Assembly: GCA_016926695.1 (NCBI GenBank)
Contig: JAFGOB010000156.1
Location: 1 to 36,022, forward strand
DNA length: 36,022 nucleotides
Direction: 5' to 3'
Origin: Dehalococcoidales bacterium
GTDB taxonomy: Bacteria > Chloroflexota > Dehalococcoidia > Dehalococcoidales > UBA3254
The notes beneath the pieces are model-generated. The model made no database searches and was not told the DNA's origin. It was given only the letters and a program-made list of their open reading frames with translations. Made by a program: the position numbers and the translations under genes. This document shows positions 14,067 through 21,351 of this stretch, piece after piece; within the stretch, counting starts at the first letter, position 1; the number at the start of each line of letters is the position of its first letter.

Positions 14067-15287
14067 TCAGGTGGTATAATCACTGTTGATAACCACATAT
14101 TCGCCGGTCAAATCACAACCCCAGGCACGAGCGCTATCTTCACCCAGATTCAAGTCCAGGCGCAGCAGCACCTCATCGCGGCCCATCTCTACGGACGCAC
14201 TTTTTTTATCAAAAGCCAGAGGCGTTCCAGCTTTAAAAAGACAGGTACGCCCGATATATACATCCGTCCTGTCCTGTACAATCTTCGCACCACTTCGTCC
14301 GGCTGCGGCGATGATTCTGCCCCAGTTGGGATCACAGCCGTGAACAGCCGTTTTCACCAGCGGCGAACCGGCAATGGTCCTGGCAGCTTTCCTGGCGTCG
14401 TCCAGGCTGACTGCCCCTGTGACCAGTACTTCAATAAGCCGTGTAGCGCCTTCACCATCCCTGGCAATGCTTTTTGCCAGAAACTGACAGACTTCATCAA
14501 GCGCCTGATTGAATACGGCGGCTAATTTGCTTCCGGCTTTTATGGTCTCGTTTCCGGCCAGGCCGTTAGCCATAATTATCAGCGAGTCATTGGTGCTGGT
14601 ATCTCCGTCAACCGTTAACATATTGAAGGTGCTGTCCGCGGATAATGTCAGGGCTTCGGCCAGAAATCCGGCTTCTACGGAGGCATCGGTGGTAATAAAT
14701 GCAAGCAGAGTAGCCATATCCGGGTGTATCATACCGGCGCCTTTGGCGGTACCGCCTATAGTAAAAACAGATTTTCCGTCGCTGACCCTGACAGCGATCT
14801 TTTTCGGCCGTGTGTCAGTAGTCATTATAGCCTTGCTCAGATCGCTTCCGCCTCCATGGGATAAAACAATGCGCCCTATTCCTTCACGGATTTTATCCAT
14901 GGGAAGCTGCACGCCGATAACACCGGTGCTGGCGACCAGAACCTCAGCGGACGTTATACCCAATCTCGCGGCTGCCAGACCAGCGCAGGCAATAGCTGAT
15001 TCCATGCCCTGTTTGCCCGTACAGGCGTTAGCACATCCGCTGTTAACAAGGATTGCCCTCATTTTCCCGTTGCCGGCCAGTTTTTCCTGGTCAAGCAGCA
15101 CGGGCGCGGCTTTTATCAGGTTGCGGGTGAAAATCCCGGTGGATACGCAGGGAACTTCGGAGTACAGAAGGCTCAAGTCCAGAACGTCTTTAGACTGCTT
15201 TTTTATCCCGGCGAAGGTAGCGCCGGCTGAAAATCCTTCCGGGGTCGTCACTCCCCCATCGCTAATTATTTCGAATTGCGTGCTCAT
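14067..15287 (-). CDS. argJ: Glutamate N-acetyltransferase (bifunctional ArgJ type)
   Basis: 406 residues. Transfers acetyl from N-acetylornithine to glutamate, recycling the acetyl group; some members also use acetyl-CoA. The proenzyme cuts itself at the Ala-Thr bond of 'GMIHPDMATLLAF', making T193 the N-terminal nucleophile of the beta chain. 'LVNSGCANACTGKQG' (80-94) and 'STGVIGVQLPMDKI' (120-133) are further signatures. The ATG at 15287 has no Shine-Dalgarno and lies only 11 bases after a TGG-extended -10 box, so the mRNA is probably nearly leaderless. A 196-base gap with a separate promoter divides it from argB. argC, its usual partner, is not in the window. Confidence 0.95.
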   Translation of the reverse strand: MSTQFEIISDGGVTTPEGFSAGATFAGIKKQSKDVLDLSLLYSEVPCVSTGIFTRNLIKAAPVLLDQEKLAGNGKMRAILVNSGCANACTGKQGMESAIACAGLAAARLGITSAEVLVASTGVIGVQLPMDKIREGIGRIVLSHGGGSDLSKAIMTTDTRPKKIAVRVSDGKSVFTIGGTAKGAGMIHPDMATLLAFITTDASVEAGFLAEALTLSADSTFNMLTVDGDTSTNDSLIIMANGLAGNETIKAGSKLAAVFNQALDEVCQFLAKSIARDGEGATRLIEVLVTGAVSLDDARKAARTIAGSPLVKTAVHGCDPNWGRIIAAAGRSGAKIVQDRTDVYIGRTCLFKAGTPLAFDKKSASVEMGRDEVLLRLDLNLGEDSARAWGCDLTGEYVVINSDYTT

Positions 15288-15298
15288 TTATACATTAA

Positions 15299-15328
15299 AA
15301 TATACCATAAGGGCTATTTGCTAAGCAA
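15299..15328 (-). promoter_or_regulatory. Promoter of argJ (near-leaderless)
   Basis: On the minus strand TTGCTT, about 18 bases and TATATT preceded by TATGG. The -10 ends 11 bases before the argJ ATG, so transcription would begin within about five bases of the start codon. The -35 match is weak, but the extended -10 compensates. Confidence 0.5.
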
Positions 15329-15460
15329 TCGGCAGACAGCCTGACATCTGCGTAATGGGGTATGAATATCAAATGCAGGGGGAAACAGGAACATAGACTC
15401 CATGGCAAAACTTATAGTAATATTGTGGATAATGATAAAATCAAAAAAAGAAAATACACC

Positions 15461-15488
15461 TTGACAATTATAGAGACTTAATTATAAA
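15461..15488 (+). promoter_or_regulatory. Promoter of the first marR gene
   Basis: TTGACA (15461-15466), 16 bases, TATAAA (15483-15488). AATTATA occurs twice, at 15466-15472 and 15480-15486, across the spacer. The leader to the marR ATG is over 100 bases and carries two inverted repeats annotated separately. Confidence 0.7.
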
Positions 15489-15497
15489 ATCAATATA

Positions 15498-15522
15498 TTA
15501 TAAACTATTTATATTTTTATAA
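15498..15522 (+). promoter_or_regulatory. Candidate MarR operator (TTATAAA inverted repeat)
   Basis: TTATAAA (15498-15504) and TTTATAA (15516-15522) form an inverted repeat with an 11-base gap just downstream of the -10 box. The left half extends to TTATAAAC, the same octamer found in the control region of the second marR gene. Confidence 0.4.
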
Positions 15523-15542
15523 GAGTTAATTTAATGATACAT

Positions 15543-15572
15543 CGGTAATCCGCGGTTTACGGAGGATTACCG
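15543..15572 (+). promoter_or_regulatory. 9-bp inverted repeat in the marR leader
   Basis: CGGTAATCC (15543-15551) and GGATTACCG (15564-15572) are exact complements with a 12-base gap, 31 bases before the marR start. It could be an operator or an attenuator hairpin; no T-run follows. Confidence 0.45.
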
Positions 15573-15603
15573 CATCTTACCACGGCTTTCCGCGAGGTGG
15601 CTG

Positions 15604-16074
15604 ATGACTGATGGCAGAGAAGAACTGATTAAGGAAATAATAAAGACTGAAAAAGAAGTTAGACGATATCTTTCCAGTAAAGGTCCGGATGCCTGGCTGG
15701 CTTTAAATCTGACTATAGCCCAGTTGAAGAGTCTGTTGTTTATCCGGTTTGAAGGAAGTACAAATTTCAAAATGCTGGCAGAGGCATTGAAAGTTTCACC
15801 CCCCAATGTCACCGGTATAGTTGACCGGTTGGTGGTCCAGGAGCTGGTTAGCAGGGAAGATAATCCGCAGAACCGGCGCATGCAGATCCTGAAAGCTACT
15901 GAGAAAGGCAAGGAACTGATAAAGGACCTTATGGATCGAGAGGAGACTCTCTTTCACGCAACGCTGACAAAGATGGAAACAAAAGACCTGGAAGATCTCC
16001 ATAACGGCATGTCTGCCCTGCTTTCTGCCTCTCAACAGAATATTGAAGAAGAATCGGACTATGTTGAGGGATAG
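15604..16074 (+). CDS. MarR family transcriptional regulator
   Basis: 156 residues with the winged-helix core of the family. The recognition helix region is 'TNFKMLAEALKVSPPNVTGIVDRLVVQELVSRE' (about 53-85) and the wing 'DNPQNRRMQILKATEKGKEL' (about 86-105). Flanking helices form the dimer interface. MarR proteins usually repress a neighbouring transporter operon until a small ligand releases them. Two ABC exporter genes follow 123 bases downstream on the same strand, which fits local control. The ATG at 15604 has GAGGTGG seven to ten bases upstream. Ligand unknown. Confidence 0.9.
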   Translation: MTDGREELIKEIIKTEKEVRRYLSSKGPDAWLALNLTIAQLKSLLFIRFEGSTNFKMLAEALKVSPPNVTGIVDRLVVQELVSREDNPQNRRMQILKATEKGKELIKDLMDREETLFHATLTKMETKDLEDLHNGMSALLSASQQNIEEESDYVEG

Positions 16075-16197
16075 AAAAAGCCATACATTTTACCGGCAGT
16101 CCGGTGTATATACATCACTAAACTACCTGGAAAGAAGCAAGCGGAATAACGATAAGCCCTTTCGGATTTCTATCGGAGCCATCGTTACAATAAGCAC

Positions 16198-18420
16198 ATG
16201 TGGAAACTGATAAAATTCCTCAAACCCTATTACTGGCTGGTGATACTTATATTCAGCTTGCTTTTCGGACAGGCTATGTGTGATCTGGCGCTGCCGGATT
16301 ACATGTCCAAGATCGTTAACATCGGTATTCAGCAAAACGGTCTGGAGAGTACTGTACCTGACGTTATCCGCTCTTCCGAAATGAACAAACTGACCCTCTT
16401 TATGGGCAGGGATACAAAAAATACAGTGCTCGATAAATACCAGTTGCTTGATAAGCAGGAGCTTTCCCCGGAAGAATATCAGAAATACCAGAAGTCTTAT
16501 CCTGTATTATCCTCCGAACCGGTATACGTACTGAAAAAAATAGACAGCTCCGAGTATGACGGTCTTAACACCCTGATGGGAAGACCGATCATGATTGTAT
16601 ACATGTTTGAGAGCAGAAATGTACCCGGAATGTCAGAGATGTTCCAGGACATGCCGGCTGATGCCGATCCGTTTGCCTTATTGTATCTTTTACCGGAATC
16701 GCAAATGGAGGGGATGAGGCAGACGATAGACAAGCAGATGACCGACATACCCGAAAGCATTATCAACCAGTCGGCGATCAGCTACCTTTCCGTGGAATAC
16801 AGGACTATCGGTCTGGACCTCACGGCCAAGCAGAACGCGTATTTATTGAAAGTCGGCGGTATCATGCTTCTTCTGACTCTGGCCGGAACACTGGCCTCTA
16901 TAACCGTCGGATATTATTCCGCCAGGGTTGCAGCCGGTTTTGCCCGCAATACGCGCAGGCAATTATTTCACAAGGTTGAATATTTTTCCAACAGCGAGTT
17001 TGACAAGTTTTCCCCGGCCTCGTTGATTACCCGTACCACCAATGACATACAGCAAATCCAGATGGTGCTGGTAATACTGCTGAGGATAATCTTCTATGCC
17101 CCGATAATAGGCGTCGGCGGAGCAATAAAAGCGATGGGACAGGATATGTCAATGTCCTGGATCATTGGAGCGGCCGTTCTGGTAGTGCTTTCAATGATTA
17201 TCATAGTCTTTGCGATAGCTATCTCGAAATTCCGCAAGGTACAGATCCTGACCGATCGACTGAACCTGGTAACGAGGGAAATGCTGACTGGTCTGATGGT
17301 TGTAAGGGCCTTCAATAACCAGGAACATGAAGAAAAGAAATTCGACGAAGCCAATATTGACCTGACAAAAGTCAACCTGTTTATTCAACGGATAATGATC
17401 TTCATGATGCCGGCAATGATGTTGATAATGAACGGTGTAATGCTCATGGTTATCTGGTTCGGCGCCCACCAGGTGGACCAGGGTTCAATGCAGGTCGGCA
17501 ACATGATGGCCTTTATGCAGTATGCCATTTTGATAATCATGGCCTTTTTGATGGCATCCATGATTTTCATAATGGTGCCGCGTGCCAGTGTTTCCGCTCA
17601 GCGTATCAGTGAAGTACTTGAAACAGACCCTGTAATAAAAAACCCTCCGCAGGAGAGAATATTTTCCGGTGAAACAAAGGGGCTGGTTGAATTTAAAAAC
17701 GTCAGTTTCAAATATCCAGGAGCGGAGGATTATGTACTGCATGACATCTCTTTTACGTCCGTTCCGGGTAAAACTACCGCAATATGTGGAGGAACGGGAA
17801 GCGGGAAGTCCACACTGGTCAATCTGATTCCCAGGTTCTATGACGTCACGGAGGGCAAGATACTTTTCGATAATCTGGACGTACGGGAGGTAACACAGCA
17901 TGCTCTGAGGGAAAAGATCGGGTATGTACCCCAGAGATCGGTGCTGTTTACCGGCACTATCGCCAGCAACATAAGATACGCAGATGAGAACGCTTCCCAG
18001 CAAGACATAGAGAATGCGGCAGAAATTTCACAGTCAATTGAGTTCATAAATCAAAGCGAGAACGGTTTTGAGAGTCCGGTTTCCCAGAGCGGCGCTAATT
18101 TGTCCGGAGGCCAAAAACAGAGGCTTTCCATAGCCCGCGCACTGGCCAGAAAACCGGAGGTATTTATTTTTGACGATAGTTTTTCGGCGATTGATTTCAA
18201 GACCGATGCAACGCTGAGAAAGGCTCTTAGAAAGAGAATTGTTGATTCCACGATCATCATCGTTGCTCAGAGAATAGGCACTATTATGAATGCCGATCAA
18301 ATAATTGTACTGGATGAAGGGCGGATTGTTGGTAAAGGTACTCATACGGAACTGATGAGTAGCTGCAAGGTATACCAGGAGCTTGCATTGTCCCAGTTGT
18401 CCATGGAGGAACTGAACTGA
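16198..18420 (+). CDS. Heterodimeric ABC multidrug exporter, degenerate-site subunit
   Basis: 740 residues with a fused six-helix membrane domain and nucleotide-binding domain. The first helix pair is separated by an unusually large extracellular loop (about residues 45-210). In the NBD, Walker A is GGTGSGKST (about 530), Q-loop 'GYVPQRSVLFTG', signature LSGGQ (about 635). Walker B ends FIFDDSFSA, with Asp in place of the catalytic Glu, and the switch position is VAQR, with Gln in place of His. These changes match the non-catalytic half of TM287/288-like exporters. The ATG has no Shine-Dalgarno; a TACAAT at 16186-16191 could give a leaderless message. The stop overlaps the partner's ATG by one base. 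Substrate unknown. Confidence 0.93.
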   Translation: MWKLIKFLKPYYWLVILIFSLLFGQAMCDLALPDYMSKIVNIGIQQNGLESTVPDVIRSSEMNKLTLFMGRDTKNTVLDKYQLLDKQELSPEEYQKYQKSYPVLSSEPVYVLKKIDSSEYDGLNTLMGRPIMIVYMFESRNVPGMSEMFQDMPADADPFALLYLLPESQMEGMRQTIDKQMTDIPESIINQSAISYLSVEYRTIGLDLTAKQNAYLLKVGGIMLLLTLAGTLASITVGYYSARVAAGFARNTRRQLFHKVEYFSNSEFDKFSPASLITRTTNDIQQIQMVLVILLRIIFYAPIIGVGGAIKAMGQDMSMSWIIGAAVLVVLSMIIIVFAIAISKFRKVQILTDRLNLVTREMLTGLMVVRAFNNQEHEEKKFDEANIDLTKVNLFIQRIMIFMMPAMMLIMNGVMLMVIWFGAHQVDQGSMQVGNMMAFMQYAILIIMAFLMASMIFIMVPRASVSAQRISEVLETDPVIKNPPQERIFSGETKGLVEFKNVSFKYPGAEDYVLHDISFTSVPGKTTAICGGTGSGKSTLVNLIPRFYDVTEGKILFDNLDVREVTQHALREKIGYVPQRSVLFTGTIASNIRYADENASQQDIENAAEISQSIEFINQSENGFESPVSQSGANLSGGQKQRLSIARALARKPEVFIFDDSFSAIDFKTDATLRKALRKRIVDSTIIIVAQRIGTIMNADQIIVLDEGRIVGKGTHTELMSSCKVYQELALSQLSMEELN

Positions 18421-20300
18421 TGCAAGAGCATAACAGGTCTGATCAGAGGCGCGATATGAGGCCAACCGGGCGTCCCGGCATGGGACCGCCTGGCGGACCT
18501 CCGGGAATACCCGGAGAAAGGGCCAGGGATTTTAAAGGCACTATAAAAAAGCTGGTAAGTTACCTGAAACCCTACCGTATCTCGATCCTGTTTGTAGTGA
18601 TCCTGTGTGCCGCCAGCACCGTATTCATGATCATTGGTCCCAAGATAATGGGAAATGCTACCACGCGGCTGTATGAAGGCGTGATCGCCAAACTGAGCAA
18701 TGTCCCCGGAGCAGCCATTGATTTTGATTACATCGGCAACGCGGTATTATTACTGATCGGTCTTTATGTCGCCGCTGCAATATGCAACTACGTTCAGGGA
18801 TTCATTATTACCAATATTTCCATGAAGATAACCTATGATCTGAGAAAGCAGATATCTCAGAAAATAAATCATTTACCGTTGAAATATTTTGATACCAGGA
18901 CTTACGGAGAAGTCCTGAGCCGGGTAACCAATGATGTGGATACAATCAGCAACACACTTAACCAGAGCCTTTCCCAGATAGTGATGTCCGTGATAACCAT
19001 AATCGGCGTACTGGTGATGATGTTTTCCATAAGCTGGGTTATGACACTGGTAACGTTTTTAATACTACCGATCTCGGCGGTAATAATTTCTCTGGTAGTA
19101 AAAAGATCGCAGAAATATTTTATCAGACAGCAGGACTATCTGGGGCACGTTAACGGACATGTCGAAGAGATGTACTCCGGCCATAATGTAATGAAGGCTT
19201 ATAACGGGGAAGAAAGATCAATCAGGGAGTTCGATGCCCTTAACTCCGAGCTTTATAGCTCTGCCTGGAAATCGTTTTTCTTTGCCGGCATGATGATGCC
19301 CATGATGACTTTTATCAGCAATCTGGGATACGTGGCCATTTCCATCATGGGTGGCTATATGGCGATTACCGGCCAAATAAAAGTGGGAGATATCCTGGCC
19401 TTTATTCAATATGTACGGACATTTACACAGCCCATAATGCAGACCGCCAATATAGCAAATATCATCCAATCAACAGCCGCCGCGGCAGAACGCGTGTTTG
19501 AATTTTTAGCTGAAGAAGAAGAAATACAGGAAACTGCTCAACCGGTAAAACTGGAGACAATAAGAGGAGAAGTCAGTTTCGAGAGCATCTATTTCGGTTA
19601 CCTGCCAAAGAAAAATATCATCAACAATTTCTCGGTATCTATCAAACCAGGTCAAAAAGTGGCGATTGTGGGACCTACAGGTGCGGGAAAAACGACGATG
19701 GTCAAGCTTCTCATGCGTTTTTATGATGTTAAGCAGGGAGCTGTGCGGGTAGACGGGGTTGAAATTCGTGAATTCAGCCGAAAAGATCTCAGGAGCATCT
19801 TCGGTATGGTTTTGCAGGATACCTGGCTGTTTAACGGAACAATAATGGAGAATATACGCTACGGCCGTCTGAATGCCACGGATGAAGAAGTAATCGCAGC
19901 AGCCAAAACGGCTTATGTCGACCATTTCATTCATGCTCTTCCGGGCGGCTATAACATGGTGCTTAACGAAGAGGCCAATAATATCTCCCAGGGTCAAAAG
20001 CAGTTGTTGACCATTGCCAGAGCCGTATTGGCTGACCCCAAAATTCTGATCCTGGATGAAGCTACCAGCTCGGTGGATACCAGGACGGAGGTTTTGATCC
20101 AGAAGGCCATGGTAAGGCTTATGCAGGACCGGACCAGCTTTATTATCGCTCACCGCCTGTCCACCATACGTGATGCCGATATCATTTTGGTTATGAAAGA
20201 CGGGGAAATCATCGAACAGGGAAGTCACAGGGAACTGATGGCGGCCAATGGATTTTATACCTCGTTGTACAACAGCCAGTTCGAGGCTTCCACGGTGTAA
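18420..20300 (+). CDS. Heterodimeric ABC multidrug exporter, catalytic subunit
   Basis: 626 residues. A 35-residue cytosolic Pro/Gly-rich head (GRPGMGPPGGPPGIPG) leads into a six-helix ABC exporter domain and NBD. Walker A GPTGAGKTT is at about 417, Q-loop 'VLQDTWLFNG' follows, Walker B 'ILILDEATSS' (about 543) has the catalytic Glu, and the switch His is in 'IIAHRLST'. The signature reads ISQGQ instead of LSGGQ. This is the complement of its partner: the good ATP site uses this Walker A/B and the partner's LSGGQ, while the poor site uses this degenerate signature. Translation is coupled to the upstream gene (TGATG). A weak AGAGAC/GTCTCT hairpin follows at 20301-20322. Confidence 0.93.
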   Translation: MQEHNRSDQRRDMRPTGRPGMGPPGGPPGIPGERARDFKGTIKKLVSYLKPYRISILFVVILCAASTVFMIIGPKIMGNATTRLYEGVIAKLSNVPGAAIDFDYIGNAVLLLIGLYVAAAICNYVQGFIITNISMKITYDLRKQISQKINHLPLKYFDTRTYGEVLSRVTNDVDTISNTLNQSLSQIVMSVITIIGVLVMMFSISWVMTLVTFLILPISAVIISLVVKRSQKYFIRQQDYLGHVNGHVEEMYSGHNVMKAYNGEERSIREFDALNSELYSSAWKSFFFAGMMMPMMTFISNLGYVAISIMGGYMAITGQIKVGDILAFIQYVRTFTQPIMQTANIANIIQSTAAAAERVFEFLAEEEEIQETAQPVKLETIRGEVSFESIYFGYLPKKNIINNFSVSIKPGQKVAIVGPTGAGKTTMVKLLMRFYDVKQGAVRVDGVEIREFSRKDLRSIFGMVLQDTWLFNGTIMENIRYGRLNATDEEVIAAAKTAYVDHFIHALPGGYNMVLNEEANNISQGQKQLLTIARAVLADPKILILDEATSSVDTRTEVLIQKAMVRLMQDRTSFIIAHRLSTIRDADIILVMKDGEIIEQGSHRELMAANGFYTSLYNSQFEASTV

Positions 20301-20386
20301 AGAGACTGATTTGCCGGTCTCTGTCTGAATCATCCCTGAAAACGGACAACTCGCGGTAGAATTTGAGCCGCCTTATACGTGCGTCC

Positions 20387-20416
20387 TTGACGCCGGATAT
20401 TCACATACACTATTCT
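20387..20416 (+). promoter_or_regulatory. Promoter of the cyclase-family gene
   Basis: TTGACG (20387-20392), 18 bases, TATTCT (20411-20416). The start codon follows at 20449 with AAGGAGG five bases before it. Confidence 0.5.
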
Positions 20417-20448
20417 TAAGTTATTCAAGGAGAAAGAAGGAGGTCATT

Positions 20449-21108
20449 ATGGCTGTTAAAGTACCGCCGGGCTGGTATGATATTTCCGTTCCTTTAAAGC
20501 AGGGTATGAACCATTTTCCCAGTGATCCCGTCCCGCCCAAGATTTACCGTTATCATGATGTCGAGATGGGCGCCAAGGTAACCATGTCAATGCTGGAGAT
20601 TATATCGCACACCGGGACCCATATTGATACCCCGCTTCATTTTATTCCGGGCGGATCAACCGTTAGCGATATGCCGCTGGATGCTACTATAGGACCCTGC
20701 CGCGTAATAGAAATCAAGGACCAGGAAAAGATCAAGATCCCGGAACTGGAGCCATACAACATACAAAAAGGTGAACGGCTTCTTTTTAAAACCCGTAATT
20801 CACCGGTGACCTACACTAGTGACCGGTTTGTTGAGGACTATGTTTATCTGGACGGAGACGCCGCCGATTACCTTGCCGGCAAAGGAATCATACTATTCGG
20901 ACTGGATAATATTACCATCGGGCGCTTTAACGACCCGGAGAACCTCAACCGAACTCACCGCACGCTGCTGGCTGCGGGAATCTATATACTTGAAGACTGT
21001 GCGCTGGCGGATGTTCCTGCGGGAGAATATGAGCTTCTTTGCCTGCCTCTTTATATGTGGAAAGGTGACGCGGGGCCCTGCCGTGCTATCCTGCGTCCTC
21101 TGAAATAA
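20449..21108 (+). CDS. Cyclase family metal-dependent hydrolase (KynB-like)
   Basis: 219 residues. The family metal site HxGTHxDxPxH is complete as HTGTHIDTPLHF (about residues 63-74), and the opening 'YDISVPLKQGMNHFPSDP' and late 'CALADVPAGEYELLCLPL' are also typical. Members include bacterial kynurenine formamidase, isatin hydrolase and less well-known amidases or lactonases. No tryptophan-degradation gene lies nearby, so formamidase activity is only one option. The start has an excellent AAGGAGG. It appears monocistronic between two transporter or translation genes. Cytoplasmic; no signal peptide. Confidence 0.88.
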   Translation: MAVKVPPGWYDISVPLKQGMNHFPSDPVPPKIYRYHDVEMGAKVTMSMLEIISHTGTHIDTPLHFIPGGSTVSDMPLDATIGPCRVIEIKDQEKIKIPELEPYNIQKGERLLFKTRNSPVTYTSDRFVEDYVYLDGDAADYLAGKGIILFGLDNITIGRFNDPENLNRTHRTLLAAGIYILEDCALADVPAGEYELLCLPLYMWKGDAGPCRAILRPLK

Positions 21109-21138
21109 CATAGAACATCCCGATTATCCAAATTATCC

Positions 21139-21238
21139 CCCGGGTCTTTACATCCGGCGCGAAGTCTGCATAAGCTGCAAACAGGCAGAGACAAGCTTGC
21201 CGGCTGGCTGTGATGCGGATGTACCAGGATCAGTCGGG
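21139..21238 (+). ncRNA. Candidate folded RNA in the 3' region of the cyclase gene
   Basis: In the 243-base gap, TACATCCG (21149-21156) pairs exactly with CGGATGTA (21216-21223). An outer CCCG/CGGG (21139-21142 with 21235-21238) and an inner GTCTGC with GCAGAGAC (21164-21169 with 21185-21192, two-base bulge) fit the same nest. It lies before the EF-G promoter, so it would belong to a cyclase 3' UTR or be a separate RNA. No known family is recognised. Confidence 0.3.
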
Positions 21239-21279
21239 AGATGTTTATCAGCGGTCAATTGTTCCAAAACAAGATAAAC

Positions 21280-21308
21280 TTGCCGGATATTTCGTCTATG
21301 TTTATAAT
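21280..21308 (+). promoter_or_regulatory. Promoter of the EF-G-like gene
   Basis: TTGCCG (21280-21285), 17 bases, perfect TATAAT (21303-21308). The leader is about 37 bases and carries TAGGTGAG before the ATG at 21352. Confidence 0.7.
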
Positions 21309-21351
21309 AACGTTAGGCAAATTTTGTAAAATCTGGAAAAGTAGGTGAGTA

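Noticed and set aside
14509..15324. Long antisense frame opposite argJ (271 codons)
   Set aside because: Shadow of argJ, with a low-complexity Ala/Ser/Pro/Leu product and no ribosome binding site.
19506..20333. 275-codon minus-strand frame opposite the second ABC subunit
   Set aside because: Shadow frame of a conserved NBD; composition unlike a real protein.
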